From: Dechloromonas agitata is5
GTDB taxonomy: Bacteria; Pseudomonadota; Gammaproteobacteria; Burkholderiales; Rhodocyclaceae
Reading direction: 5' to 3'
NCBI RefSeq assembly: GCF_000519045.1
Contig: NZ_KI912532.1
Span: 3,091,867-3,155,866 of the forward strand
DNA length: 64,000 nucleotides
Shown here piece after piece: positions 1 through 8,785 of this stretch. The notes below the pieces were generated by a model. That model was not told where the DNA came from and made no database searches. It was given only the letters and a program-made list of their open reading frames with translations. The first letter of the stretch is position 1; each line of letters begins with the position of its first letter. The translations under genes and the position numbers were made by a program.

Positions 1-1
1 G

Positions 2-148
2 AGCCGGCTGAATGGCGAACAAGACATCACCGTCATCATGGTGACGCACGAGCCGGACATGGCGGCCTACGCGCGGCGCATCGTCCATTTTGTCGACGGG
101 CTGGTCGCCAGCGACGAACGTCCGGGAGCCACCGAAGCATGCTGCTGA
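2..148 (+). CDS. ABC transporter ATP-binding protein, C-terminal end (partial)
   Basis: The window opens inside a reading frame whose last 48 residues are visible. They contain the switch (H-loop) segment MVTHEPDMA followed by a short tail, as in the MacB/LolD type of ABC ATPase. The stop overlaps the start of the next gene by 10 bases, so the two are translationally coupled. The ATPase would energise the MacB-like permease that follows. Walker A, Walker B and the signature motif lie outside the window, so the subfamily rests on the neighbour. Confidence 0.8.
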   Translation, partial: SRLNGEQDITVIMVTHEPDMAAYARRIVHFVDGLVASDERPGATEACC

Positions 149-1347
149 ACGCCCTGCTGCTCGCCCTGCGCGAGATTCGCCGCAACCTGATGCGCTCTTT
201 TTTGACGGTGCTCGGCATCGTCATCGGCGTCGCGGCGGTCATCACGATGGTCACGCTCGGCAACGGCGCCACGCAGATGGTCGCCAACCAGATCGCCAGC
301 CTCGGCAGCAACCTGCTGATGGTGATGCCCGGCCAGCGGCTCGGGCCGGGGCGCGACAGTGCCGGGGCACCCAAATTCAAGAGCGCCGATGTCGAGGCGA
401 TCCAGCAACAGATCAACGGCCTCAAGGTGGTGGCGCCGGTGGTCGGCAGCTCGGTCACGCTGGTGGCCGGCACGCAGAACTGGTCGTCCACGGTCAACGG
501 CACGACCAACGATTATCTGATCGCCGGCAACTGGAAGCTGGCCGCCGGCCGCCTGTTCAGCGACGACGAGGAACGCGCCGGCAAGGCCGTGTGCATCATC
601 GGCAACACGGTGAAGCGCGAGCTGTTCGGCAACCAGAGCCCGCTCGGCAATAGCATCCGCGTGAAGACCTTCGACTGCGAGGTGATCGGCCTGCTCGCCG
701 CCAAGGGCCAGGGCGGCATGGGGCAGGATCAGGACGACACGGCGCTGATGCCCCTGCGCACCGTGCAGCGCCGGCTGACCGGCACGCTCGACATCGGCAT
801 GATTATGGTCTCGCTCAAGGATACGACCGACTCTGCCGGAGTGATGACGCAACTGCGCAGCCTGCTGCGCGAACGGCGCAAGTTGGCCGACAACGTCGAC
901 GACAACTTCAACGTGATGGACACCAAACAGATCGCCGAAACGCTGTCCGGCACCATCGGCACCATGACCGCGCTGCTCGGCGCGGTGGCGGCGGTCAGCC
1001 TGCTGGTCGGCGGCATCGGCATCATGAACATCATGCTGGTATCGGTGACCGAACGCACGCGTGAAATCGGCATCCGGCTGGCCATCGGCGCGCTGGAAAA
1101 CGAGGTATTGCTCCAGTTCCTGATCGAGGCCGTCGTGCTCTCCGCCTTCGGCGGGCTGGTCGGCGTCGCGCTCGCTTTCGTCGCCTGCCTTGGCCTGTCG
1201 AGCCTGATGCACATGCCTTTCCTGTTCAACCCCGGCATCAATCTCACTGCCTTCGGCTTCTCGGCAGCCATCGGTGTCCTGTTCGGCTATGTGCCGGCAC
1301 GACGCGCCGCGCAACTCGACCCGATTGCCGCATTGCGCCATGAATGA
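139..1347 (+). CDS. MacB-type ABC transporter permease
   Basis: 402 residues, the usual length of a MacB-like permease lacking the fused ATPase. The N-terminal membrane helix (about 20-45) carries the typical '[20 protein letters not shown]' pattern, followed by a periplasmic MacB_PCD domain (about 50-245) and a C-terminal FtsX domain with three helices and the motif [15 protein letters not shown] (about 308-322). Such permeases act as mechanotransmission partners of a periplasmic adaptor and an outer-membrane channel, exporting drugs, siderophores or peptides; the substrate cannot be read here. It overlaps the upstream ATPase by 10 bases and is the last gene of its operon. Confidence 0.88.
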   Translation: MLLNALLLALREIRRNLMRSFLTVLGIVIGVAAVITMVTLGNGATQMVANQIASLGSNLLMVMPGQRLGPGRDSAGAPKFKSADVEAIQQQINGLKVVAPVVGSSVTLVAGTQNWSSTVNGTTNDYLIAGNWKLAAGRLFSDDEERAGKAVCIIGNTVKRELFGNQSPLGNSIRVKTFDCEVIGLLAAKGQGGMGQDQDDTALMPLRTVQRRLTGTLDIGMIMVSLKDTTDSAGVMTQLRSLLRERRKLADNVDDNFNVMDTKQIAETLSGTIGTMTALLGAVAAVSLLVGGIGIMNIMLVSVTERTREIGIRLAIGALENEVLLQFLIEAVVLSAFGGLVGVALAFVACLGLSSLMHMPFLFNPGINLTAFGFSAAIGVLFGYVPARRAAQLDPIAALRHE

Positions 1348-1716
1348 TCGGCAACAAGTCATCTCAGAAAAGGCGGACACCACACATCCGCTCTGCGCAG
1401 GAAGCAGAAGTCAGATCAGTTTTACTGCGGATATCAGCTGATCAGGAGGTTGTGCAGTGACGAGAGGCTGCCGCGCGCGCCCGCTCAAGGTTGGACGGCC
1501 GGTAGGCAAAACATTGCTGCCTGATCGCAACCGATGATGCAACGGCCGTTAAGGCCGACTTCCGGTCCTCGGCCTGAACTGCCGTTGGCCTGACGCACTC
1601 GGTCAGGCGGCAAAGCGCCGGTTACCTGTCGTTCAGCCGAAACTTTCGCTAAATGGCAGATTTCCGATGCACAACAGCGGTCTACATTCGGGAAGCACCA
1701 AGCGACTAACTACCGA
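1348..1716. other. Intergenic region with one copy of a dispersed 70-bp repeat
   Basis: This 369-bp stretch separates the convergent permease and TerB-like genes. I see no convincing gene or T-tailed terminator in it. Its main content is the repeat copy at 1501-1570, followed by GC-rich imperfect dyads (1560-1650). Confidence 0.6.
1501..1570 (+). repeat. Dispersed intergenic repeat, copy 1
   Basis: Shares with the copies at 14838 and 15047 an initial GGT, the word ATTGCTG at offset 12 and GGCCGAC at offset 52, at identical spacing. The rest is diverged. See the finding on the repeat family. Confidence 0.55.
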
Positions 1717-2649
1717 TCACACCCCCCGCACCAAACTCATCACCTGCCCCATATCCAGTGACTGCGCCTTATGTTCCATTTGCGGGAGGTACTGCTGCTG
1801 CAACTGCTTGGCAGGAGTCAGCAGGCTCTGGAAAGTTTCCTGTAACAACGCGGTGCTCATGGTCCGACCACCGGCGTAATACCGCTTCGCTACCTGTCCG
1901 AGCGCATAGGTGGTGGCGAACGAGAAGGCCATGCCGGTGGCAGCGCGACCGATCTTCCCAAAGGTCTTTCCTGCCGCCTTGCCCAGCAAGCCGCCCAACA
2001 GCTTTCGGCCGAACTGCTCCAGATACTGCGAGGTCAGACCGACTCCCGCGGCGGCGATGAACTCCTTGATATGCCCTTGATCCAGTTCGACTCCATGAGC
2101 CTTACCGATGCCATACACCATGCGGATTTGGAGCGGAATGATCGCCATCGATGCCCAGGACTGGGGTAACAGTTCGAGTGCTCCGTTAAGCAAGGCGCTG
2201 TTGAGGATTGTCTTGTCCAGTTCAGTATCCAGGGGGCCAACTTGTTCCAACTGCTTCACAGGCAAATCGGCGGCGGAAACAACCGGATCGATCGCCTGTT
2301 CGATTGCACTGGATTGTCCAGCGTCGAGATTCAGGGAACGCTTGAGTTCGTCAAGGAAGGTGCGTTCGGCCGGACTCATGCGCCCGTCAGCCTCGCAGAT
2401 ACAAACTGCCATTTCGTAGGCGAACAGGCGCTGCCCGATATCGGAAAGTGTGCCTGCCGCCGTGTCCAGCGGCAGGCGTTTGAGCAGGACGTCTTGATAC
2501 AGGCGGGCCATATCGAGGCCAGGGGTGCCTTCGGATAGTGATTCTGCAATGCGTTTTACCTCCTCGCGTTCATGGTCGTCCTTAACGCCATCGGCAAAGG
2601 CGGCATGCAGGCACAGGGCGAGGATGGAACGTTGTTCTTCGAGTGTCAT
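1717..2649 (-). CDS. TerB-like protein with glycine-rich membrane-associated C-terminal domain
   Basis: 310 residues from the ATG at 2649, which has an AGGA seven bases upstream; a longer GTG start at 2688 lacks a ribosome site. The N-terminal 120 residues resemble the helical TerB/tellurite-resistance-like domain (acidic, with the pattern AFADGVKDDHE and later CEADGRMSPAE). The C-terminal half has a hydrophobic glycine-rich segment (about 195-250) reminiscent of DUF697/YcjF-type proteins. It lies 53 bases behind the CDF exporter, at the end of a minus-strand redox/metal operon. A role in metal or envelope stress is inferred from position only. Confidence 0.7.
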   Translation of the reverse strand: MTLEEQRSILALCLHAAFADGVKDDHEREEVKRIAESLSEGTPGLDMARLYQDVLLKRLPLDTAAGTLSDIGQRLFAYEMAVCICEADGRMSPAERTFLDELKRSLNLDAGQSSAIEQAIDPVVSAADLPVKQLEQVGPLDTELDKTILNSALLNGALELLPQSWASMAIIPLQIRMVYGIGKAHGVELDQGHIKEFIAAAGVGLTSQYLEQFGRKLLGGLLGKAAGKTFGKIGRAATGMAFSFATTYALGQVAKRYYAGGRTMSTALLQETFQSLLTPAKQLQQQYLPQMEHKAQSLDMGQVMSLVRGV

Positions 2650-2702
2650 GTGATTATCCTGGGGAAGTTCAGAAGCGGGGGCGGTCACCAGCGAGGGCAG
2701 GC

Positions 2703-3623
2703 TTACCTGGCCCGATCAAGTGCCTGATCATCCATTGAACATGGATCATCTATCGGCTCCAGATGGGAAGTGATGTGGCAGTTGGGGATCGCTGTCCTCA
2801 GGTCACGCTCAATTCGCTCAACCCAGTCATGGGCCTCCTGAACTGACCATTTTCCCGGCACTAGCGCATGGAAACTGATGAACGACCGTCGCCCAGCCTG
2901 TCGTGTCCGCAAGGCGTGGTAGGCGATGCCCTGTTCGATGTAGCGATCGAAGACTTCGGTAATGAGGCGCTTTTGCTCTGGCGGCAAAGCAGTGTCCATA
3001 AGCCCGGAAGCTGAGCGATGCATCAACTGCCATCCCGTCCAGACAATGTTCGCGGCAACGAGCACTGCAATCGTCGGATCCAGCCAGTTCCAGCCTGACA
3101 TCGCCACAAGTCCCACCCCAAGGATGACACCAACGGAGGTCCAGACATCCGTCATCAGATGGTGGGCATCAGCTTCGAGCGTAATGGACTGATGCTCGCG
3201 GCCTGCCTTCAATAGCAAGCGTGCCACAAGCAGGTTTATGACTGAGGCCGCCACTGAAACAACCAATCCAATGCCGACAGCCTCGATCGGCTGGGGATTT
3301 ATGAATCGTTCGATTGCCGTATAACCAATGCTGACGGCTGCCAGGATTATCAGGAAACCCTCGAAGGCGCTGGAGAAATGCTCGGCCTTACCGTGTCCGT
3401 GTGGGTGATCCTCGTCGGCAGGTTGTTCCGCCAGCCAGAGCATCCACAGCGCCATGAGTGCGCCCGCGAGATTGACAAAAGACTCGATGGCATCCGAGAG
3501 TAAGCCGACCGATCCGGTTAAATGCCATGCCACCCCCTTGAGCAGGATGGTCGCAATTGCTGCACCAATGGAAATCCACGCATAACGTTGCAGGCTGGGT
3601 ACGGCCGTGTCAGTCATCATCAT
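2703..3623 (-). CDS. Cation diffusion facilitator (CDF) family metal exporter
   Basis: 306 residues from the first of three consecutive ATG codons at 3623; the frame is open further upstream but overlaps the cytochrome gene there. Six transmembrane helices are visible, with the metal-site pattern SDAIESFVN in helix 2, a histidine-rich loop ([11 protein letters not shown]) after helix 3 and [13 protein letters not shown] in helix 5, followed by a cytoplasmic ZT-dimer-like domain. These are hallmarks of FieF-type CDF antiporters exporting Zn(II)/Fe(II). It overlaps the 3' end of the multiheme cytochrome gene, so export of a metal may be linked with the redox chain encoded upstream (inference). 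Confidence 0.92.
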   Translation of the reverse strand: MMMTDTAVPSLQRYAWISIGAAIATILLKGVAWHLTGSVGLLSDAIESFVNLAGALMALWMLWLAEQPADEDHPHGHGKAEHFSSAFEGFLIILAAVSIGYTAIERFINPQPIEAVGIGLVVSVAASVINLLVARLLLKAGREHQSITLEADAHHLMTDVWTSVGVILGVGLVAMSGWNWLDPTIAVLVAANIVWTGWQLMHRSASGLMDTALPPEQKRLITEVFDRYIEQGIAYHALRTRQAGRRSFISFHALVPGKWSVQEAHDWVERIERDLRTAIPNCHITSHLEPIDDPCSMDDQALDRAR

Positions 3624-4359
3624 GCTTTTTGCCGCGCTTCCCTTTTCCCTCACGCTCCCTTCCTGGCATTCGAATATCGTGTTCGTCGGCATTCTTGTGG
3701 CACTCGACACAGTTGTCAAAGTCACGGATTCCTTCCTCGATATGCTCGCGACGGATTTTCTGCTGTGAGTGCTCATGGCAGCCGTAGCACGTATAGCGGC
3801 TGTAGTCGTTACGGACATGGCAGGTCGCGCATTTAACGTTGTGGTCGCGATCCAGTTCGAAATACTTCGCGTGATCGAAGGTGGCGGGGGTCCATTTGTC
3901 CTGGCTATGGCACTGACTGCAATTGCCGGTGATCTGCTGGTGGAGGCTGTCCTTGGGTGACTTATGGCAACCCTGACATTCGTTGCGCGTCGCCTTCTCC
4001 AGCAAGCGGTGGTTGAACTGCCCGGTCGGGCGGAAGCGCTTCACCCCGGCATGATCGCTATGGCAGGCGATGCAGTCCGAGCGGATGAGTTTTTGGTGGA
4101 ACGGTGTCGAAGTCAGAGGCTTCTGGACTGGCAGACCTGTCGTGGTGAGTTTGCCGATTTCCTCCGGCTTGTGACAGCTGACGCACCGTTCCGATTCGGC
4201 ACCGGTGAAGGTAGCGTGACAGGCAAAGCAGTCCGACTCCAGTTTTGCATGACCTGGAATTAACTTGCCGGGGCCAACCATCAGGTGGGGATAAACGAAA
4301 GCCAGAATGGCCAACACAATCAGGTTGGCGGCAAGGATCCACTTCAGCGTGCGGTTCAT
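3610..4359 (-). CDS. Membrane-anchored multiheme cytochrome c (eight CXXCH)
   Basis: 249 residues from the ATG at 4359, which overlaps the stop of the cytochrome b gene (ATGA). An uncleaved N-terminal helix (about 5-27) precedes eight heme c motifs: CFACH, CVSCH, CIACH, CQGCH, CSQCH, CATCH, CYGCH and CVECH. The spacing and surrounding histidines suggest bis-His hemes of the cytochrome c3/c7 class. The C-terminal tail is highly charged and ends HDDD. With the neighbouring b-type cytochrome and NADH-type reductase it would pass electrons across the inner membrane to a periplasmic acceptor; the acceptor is unknown. Confidence 0.9.
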   Translation of the reverse strand: MNRTLKWILAANLIVLAILAFVYPHLMVGPGKLIPGHAKLESDCFACHATFTGAESERCVSCHKPEEIGKLTTTGLPVQKPLTSTPFHQKLIRSDCIACHSDHAGVKRFRPTGQFNHRLLEKATRNECQGCHKSPKDSLHQQITGNCSQCHSQDKWTPATFDHAKYFELDRDHNVKCATCHVRNDYSRYTCYGCHEHSQQKIRREHIEEGIRDFDNCVECHKNADEHDIRMPGREREGKGKRGKKHDDD

Positions 4360-4934
4360 GCCCAGCCCCAGAACAAAAAGATGCTGATGATGTGGCCCAG
4401 TGCCAGGACCGCGAAGACGATGAAGACCGGGATATGGACTTTGCGCCACTTCGTCATGGCATCCAGGGTGACCGCATCCCAGAACACCGCGCGCTCAATA
4501 TCCTCTTTGGACATCCCTCGCAGTTGGTAGTGGTCACGCTGTCCCAGGACATGCTCGCGCGAACGGCCGAGAAGTAGTTTGCCCACCATACCGCTGATGA
4601 CATTCACGCCCATCGCCACTGTAGCCAGCCAGGGCAGGATGGCATTAAAATGAATACCGGCATGCAGCAAGACCATCAGGGAACCCAGCCATGTACCGAC
4701 TTCGTGCATGCTGAGCCAGGATTTCATATTGCCCGAGGTGATCATCTTGCGCTTGCGCAACGAATAGATCAGGGAACCGATGATAAGCAAGGTGCCCGGA
4801 ATGCCCAGGTAGCGCCCGATCCAGACCAGATTGAAGCGGTGCAGCAGATAGTCGCCCACCAGGGTTGCTACACCGAGCAGGCCGACCAGCAACGTGAAGG
4901 GAAGGATATGATTGCGCCAGAGGTTGTTGGTCAT
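4356..4934 (-). CDS. Membrane b-type cytochrome (cytochrome b561-like)
   Basis: 192 residues with five predicted membrane helices. Histidines sit in or near helices as expected for a diheme b-type cytochrome: one in MHEVGTW, two in the following helix (LLHAGIHF) and two in the last helices (KVHIPVF, LALGHII). The start directly abuts the stop of the FAD/2Fe-2S reductase gene and the stop overlaps the multiheme cytochrome start. Inferred role: takes electrons from the reductase on the cytoplasmic side and hands them to the eight-heme cytochrome on the periplasmic side. Confidence 0.8.
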   Translation of the reverse strand: MTNNLWRNHILPFTLLVGLLGVATLVGDYLLHRFNLVWIGRYLGIPGTLLIIGSLIYSLRKRKMITSGNMKSWLSMHEVGTWLGSLMVLLHAGIHFNAILPWLATVAMGVNVISGMVGKLLLGRSREHVLGQRDHYQLRGMSKEDIERAVFWDAVTLDAMTKWRKVHIPVFIVFAVLALGHIISIFLFWGWA

Positions 4935-6227
4935 CTAGGCCTCCAGAGTCACGCTGGTTTTCGGGGTGCAACTGCAGAGCAGGCAACTACCTGGTTCGGG
5001 ATCAAAGTCTGGCGCATGACCGTAAGCCACTTCGCCTGCTTTGATCGTGGTTTGGCAACATCCGCAACTTCCCGCCCGGCAACTGGACTCAACTTTTACC
5101 CCATTGGCCTCGGCGAAATCCAGCAAACTCCCCATACCCGGCTGCCAGGGAATCTGTTTTCCCGACTTGGCAAAGTTGACGACGATGTCGCTTTGTATTG
5201 CCGCCACAGGTTCAACGGCTTTCGGGTTTGCCGAGCGCTTGATCGATGCCGGACCAAAGGCTTCGTAGTGGATACGACTCTCTGGCACGCCCCAGCCTTC
5301 CAGGCCCAGAACGAGGCTTTCCATCATCGGTGTCGGTCCGCAGATGTAGAAATGGTAGGGTTTGAGGGGGAGTTCCGTCCTGAATAGCGCGATATCCACG
5401 CGCCCTTGGTGGTGATAGTCGCGTCCAAGCTGATCACCCGGCAAGGGATCACTGAAACACAGCCGCAGATGGAAGTTCGGGTAGGTCGCGGCAAGCGCTT
5501 CGAGATGGGATCTCTTGATGGGTTCGCTGCTGTTGCGAACGCCGTAATAGAGCCAGACTTCCCGGCCAGGCTGCTCGGCCATGCACCAGTTGAGCATGGA
5601 AAGCACAGGGGTAATCCCGATACCGCCGCCAATCAACACGACTGGTGCGTCACTGGAGTCGATATGGAAGTGACCACCAGGCGCGCGGACTTGCAGTTGG
5701 CCACCAACCTGAATGTGGTCATGAAAGAAATTCGACGAGCGGCCCGGTGCATAAGCGCTGCCGGCAGGTGCAGGTACGCGCTTGATGGAGATGCGGTAAT
5801 ACCCCGCGTGGGGTGCATCGGACAAGGAGTAGCAGCGAGTAATCTGCTCTGTCTTGCCGTCGGGCGCGGGTACGTCAATACGGAATGTTAGGAATTGACC
5901 TGGCTTGAATGCCGGAAGCGGCTGCTTGTCTTCCGGTACCAGGTAAAACGAGCAAATGGATTGGGCACCGTCCTCAATTTCCTTGCGATCAACCCGAAAA
6001 TTCCTGAAACCACTCCACGCCGCTACAGATGCCGGCTCGGATGCTGAAGGCAAAGTCTCTTTAACGGGAACGGGCATTCCCCCGCCGGACCCCACGTCTG
6101 TGCGCAGCGTCTGATACTCACTCCAATGCCTCCAGAAGCTGATACCCAGCCACAGCGCGATTTGCAGCGTAATCCCCAATACGATCCAGAGTAGCAAGGA
6201 GACCGAGGTCATTTCAGGTGGCATCAT
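4935..6227 (-). CDS. Membrane-anchored FAD/NAD(P)H oxidoreductase with C-terminal 2Fe-2S ferredoxin domain
   Basis: 430 residues: an N-terminal helix (about 8-30), a ferredoxin-reductase-type FAD domain (about 75-190; FKPGQF, then RCYSLSD), an NAD domain (GGGIGITPVLSM near 200; CGPTPMM near 305) and a plant-type 2Fe-2S domain with C383, C388, C391 and a late cysteine (C415 or C418). The layout matches the Hmp/vanillate-reductase-like family anchored to the membrane. First gene of a five-gene overlapping unit; it would oxidise NAD(P)H for the b- and c-type cytochromes behind it. A CTTAAG-N5-CTTAAT element lies just upstream. Confidence 0.9.
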   Translation of the reverse strand: MMPPEMTSVSLLLWIVLGITLQIALWLGISFWRHWSEYQTLRTDVGSGGGMPVPVKETLPSASEPASVAAWSGFRNFRVDRKEIEDGAQSICSFYLVPEDKQPLPAFKPGQFLTFRIDVPAPDGKTEQITRCYSLSDAPHAGYYRISIKRVPAPAGSAYAPGRSSNFFHDHIQVGGQLQVRAPGGHFHIDSSDAPVVLIGGGIGITPVLSMLNWCMAEQPGREVWLYYGVRNSSEPIKRSHLEALAATYPNFHLRLCFSDPLPGDQLGRDYHHQGRVDIALFRTELPLKPYHFYICGPTPMMESLVLGLEGWGVPESRIHYEAFGPASIKRSANPKAVEPVAAIQSDIVVNFAKSGKQIPWQPGMGSLLDFAEANGVKVESSCRAGSCGCCQTTIKAGEVAYGHAPDFDPEPGSCLLCSCTPKTSVTLEA

Positions 6228-6252
6228 GATTCTGGCAGTCTTTCACGTTCAG

Positions 6253-6269
6253 CTTAAGGAACCCTTAAT
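6253..6269 (+). promoter_or_regulatory. PmrA/QseB-box-like direct repeat
   Basis: CTTAAG and CTTAAT separated by five bases fit the YTTAAK-N5-YTTAAK operator recognised by PmrA/QseB-type OmpR-family regulators. It lies 26-42 bases upstream of the reductase start (6227), but its stated orientation is opposite to that gene. A regulator of this general class is encoded at 10587. Confidence 0.45.
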
Positions 6270-6285
6270 CAACATCCGTTTCCTA

Positions 6286-6300
6286 GCTCGCTTAGCGAGC
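6286..6300 (-). terminator. Hairpin at the end of the DUF1566 gene
   Basis: GCTCGC-TTA-GCGAGC is a perfect 6-bp stem that includes the stop codon of the upstream minus-strand gene. There is no clear T-run after it, so it may be an attenuator or an mRNA 3' end signal rather than a strong terminator. Confidence 0.35.
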
Positions 6301-6861
6301 ATCATGAACGAGGCGGATGTGTTTTGTCACTGACTTGAAGTCTGTATAGGTATTCCCCTCATTGACGAATCCTGGTTTGAAATATACAAACCAAGCAAAA
6401 CTCGGATCATGCGTAAATGAATCCGCTGTCCAGTATGCATCTGCCGGTGTTTCAGGGAAGAAGCGGGTATCAATCGCTGATTGGTTGATATTGCGATTCC
6501 CCTGAGCCTGTATTTGTGCGACGGAACTACTGTCCTTGATCAGGATTGTCAGCAATTCGTTGTGGGTTGGTAGTCGCCAGCCTGATGAAAAAGCACAACG
6601 TGATTCTTGGTTCGCGGCTTTGGAGTATTCACCCTGCGCATAATTCCAGGATCCCTTGCCGCTTTCTATCGACCACACCAGGTTCGTCTTGTTGTCGCGC
6701 GTACACGACCAGTCGCTCGGCTGGTTTCCAGGCTTGGGTTGCGCGGGGCAATTGCCTTGGCCAACCACATTGCCGCTCATGCAAACCGGCACATACCGAC
6801 TCTCCTCAGCCTGTGCAGAAAGCGCCGCCAACAATATGGGGATCAGGAAAATATTTCGCAT
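6292..6861 (-). CDS. Secreted DUF1566 (Lcl C-terminal-like) domain protein
   Basis: 189 residues with a signal peptide (cleavage after about residue 18, LSAQA). The mature part has the DUF1566 pattern: TNLVWS near 60, WRLPTHNELLTI near 97-108, and YWTADSF near 142. The domain is common in secreted bacterial proteins and its function is mostly unknown. Two cysteine pairs (near 27/38 and 53/89) suggest disulfides. It sits between the reductase operon and the flavocytochrome operon on the same strand. No regulatory clue beyond the hairpin at its stop. Confidence 0.75.
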   Translation of the reverse strand: MRNIFLIPILLAALSAQAEESRYVPVCMSGNVVGQGNCPAQPKPGNQPSDWSCTRDNKTNLVWSIESGKGSWNYAQGEYSKAANQESRCAFSSGWRLPTHNELLTILIKDSSSVAQIQAQGNRNINQSAIDTRFFPETPADAYWTADSFTHDPSFAWFVYFKPGFVNEGNTYTDFKSVTKHIRLVHDAR

Positions 6862-6919
6862 CGCTATAGCTCCAAGAAAAAATCTGAAAGATAGCCACTC
6901 ATGATTAAGAAATGCTTAT

Positions 6920-7008
6920 GGAAACACTGAATAAGTCCTACGAGCCGGCCGCAAACCCGCATGACTACGTAGGTGTCTTCTCAAAATTGACACTTGTTCA
7001 GCGTTTCC
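6920..7008. mobile_element. MITE-like 89-bp element with 17-bp terminal inverted repeats
   Basis: GGAAACACTGAATAAGT (6920-6936) is repeated inverted at 6992-7008 with 15 of 17 bases matching. The 55-bp interior has no usable gene. Ends beginning GGAAAC resemble IS termini, so this may be a non-autonomous element or an IS scar. No clear target-site duplication was seen. Confidence 0.45.
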
Positions 7009-7055
7009 TTAACCGGGTATGGTCAGGCACCCCATTATTAGTTGGTATCACTTTC

Positions 7056-7340
7056 TCAATCGTCGTCGTGCTCGCGCCCTTTCGAGCGACGATCACGTCG
7101 ATCGTCCTTGGGTAGGGGCTTGTCGCCCCAGGCCGCACGATACGCCTCGGCAGAAGTGAAACGGCATTTCTTGTTTTCACCCACCTTGCCCAGCAGGATA
7201 GTATTGGGTTTGGCCGGAATCCCCGTATGCGCCCGAATCTGCTCCCTGATTTGATCACAGGATTCCGCTTGGACCTCAGGGGTGGCGGCATGTACGGTCG
7301 TCATGGACAAGGCAAGCAGGATGATCGAGATGGTTTTCAT
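7056..7340 (-). CDS. Small exported protein with charged C-terminal tail
   Basis: 94 residues from the ATG at 7340, with a signal peptide ending about residue 19 (TTVHA). The mature part has two cysteines (SCDQIREQIRAH and KKCRFTSAEAY) that could form a disulfide, and a very charged tail ending REHDDD, similar in character to the end of the eight-heme cytochrome. It lies 34 bases behind the flavocytochrome gene and is probably in its operon. I do not recognise a characterised family. Confidence 0.65.
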   Translation of the reverse strand: MKTISIILLALSMTTVHAATPEVQAESCDQIREQIRAHTGIPAKPNTILLGKVGENKKCRFTSAEAYRAAWGDKPLPKDDRRDRRSKGREHDDD

Positions 7341-7374
7341 GATTTCATTTCCTTTGGTTAGATCGGTAGGTGTT

Positions 7375-8697
7375 TCAACGCATTTCAAAAGCTTCTTGGT
7401 GGAATCTGAACCGGCCTTGTCCGATACGCCCAAGTTCATGCTTGAGCTTTTCTGCCAAGCCTTGCGGCCCGCAGAACCAGATTTCGGACCGGCTTGAGCG
7501 AGTCTGCGCAGCGGCCACATCGGCAGCACTCAATGTTTCGCCCTGTTGGGCGCCATGAATGTGCAGACGGATGCCAGGCAACGTGGCGCAGCTTGCCTGG
7601 ATGCGGGCGACAAAGGGATCATTGGTTCGATCACGAGTGCAGTAGTGGAGATCCGCAGAAACCTGGCCCGGCGTCTGTTGCAACGAATCCAGCCAGGCCA
7701 GGAAGGGCGTCACTCCGATCCCGCCGGCAATCCAGATTTGTTGAGCACTCGCATCCTGCCGGGCCATATCGAAGCGACCATAAGGCCCCTCAACCTTGAC
7801 GGCATGACCGACTTCCAGTCGCTTGCCCAGGGTGCGGGTGTAATCACCGAGTGCCTTGATCTGGAAACTGATGCTTCGATCACCCCGATCCGCACTGGCG
7901 ATCGTGAATGGATGCGCGCCTTCCTTTTCGTCGAAGGTAATGAACGCAAACTGACCGGGGCGATGGCCTCGCCAGTTGTTGTCGAGCTGGCAAGTGACGG
8001 TAAGCACATCCGGGACAGGTTGCTCGATGGCCGTCACGGTCCCGCTGGCGCGGCGTGCGCGCCCGATGCGACCGGCCAGCGAGTACAGGGCGCCATAGAT
8101 TCCGGCAGCGCCGAGCAACGCGATGAGAATGCCAACTGGCTGGGTCCAGTAATCAGTCGGGGCGAGCATAGCCGCATGCAGCGCCAGCATCAGATAAAGC
8201 ACCGGCATTGCCTGGTGCACTACTCGCCAGGTTTTATATGGAAACCGCTTCCATAGGGTGATGACCAGCATCGCCAGCAGAAGATAGAACGCCCACTCCC
8301 CCATGTCCTTCGCCAGGTCGCGCATCACTTCCTGGAAGCCGGTGAATTGCTCCTTGGGTATGCGGCCTTCGCGTCCGACCATCGCTTTGAGAATGTCTCC
8401 GACGACTTCCTCGACCAGCCAATGTACTACGGCGAAGCTCACCGCGAGAATGCCGGCCCATTTATGGGTCCGATAGACTCGATCCATACCTCCCAGCGGT
8501 GTTTCGAGCCAGGCGGGACGTGTGGACAAAAACATCGCCAGCGACATCAAAGCGATCGATAGCAGGCCACTCAGATAGAGCGCTTCCTGCCGGATTACCC
8601 ATGGCAGAGTGCCGCCACTACTGCCACCGGTGACCAGTACATCGAATCCCCAGGCGACGGCAACGATGGCGAGTAGCGAACCGAGCAAGATTTTCAT
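7375..8697 (-). CDS. Ferric-reductase-like transmembrane flavocytochrome
   Basis: 440 residues. The N-terminal half has six membrane helices with heme-ligand histidine pairs typical of the ferric reductase/NOX fold (THKW and VVHWLVEE in one region, VVHQ and LALHAAM in a later one). The C-terminal half has an FAD domain (RPGQFAFI near 245) and an NAD domain (GGIGVTPFLAW near 318; CGPQGL near 408). Such enzymes carry electrons from cytoplasmic NAD(P)H across the membrane. Set behind SHP and DHC, it is a reasonable electron donor for those periplasmic cytochromes (inference). Confidence 0.88.
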   Translation of the reverse strand: MKILLGSLLAIVAVAWGFDVLVTGGSSGGTLPWVIRQEALYLSGLLSIALMSLAMFLSTRPAWLETPLGGMDRVYRTHKWAGILAVSFAVVHWLVEEVVGDILKAMVGREGRIPKEQFTGFQEVMRDLAKDMGEWAFYLLLAMLVITLWKRFPYKTWRVVHQAMPVLYLMLALHAAMLAPTDYWTQPVGILIALLGAAGIYGALYSLAGRIGRARRASGTVTAIEQPVPDVLTVTCQLDNNWRGHRPGQFAFITFDEKEGAHPFTIASADRGDRSISFQIKALGDYTRTLGKRLEVGHAVKVEGPYGRFDMARQDASAQQIWIAGGIGVTPFLAWLDSLQQTPGQVSADLHYCTRDRTNDPFVARIQASCATLPGIRLHIHGAQQGETLSAADVAAAQTRSSRSEIWFCGPQGLAEKLKHELGRIGQGRFRFHQEAFEMR

Positions 8698-8785
8698 GTC
8701 AGGACTCCTGATGGATTATTTTCCAGCGGCGGGTTGAAGGTTGCCCTGTTGGGGTAAGTCATCTCGGCAGCGTCGTTCGTTGCAG

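Noticed and set aside
6912-7115. 67-residue plus-strand ORF with a hydrophobic end
   Set aside because: It spans the MITE-like element and overlaps the exported-protein gene on the other strand; no ribosome site or family.
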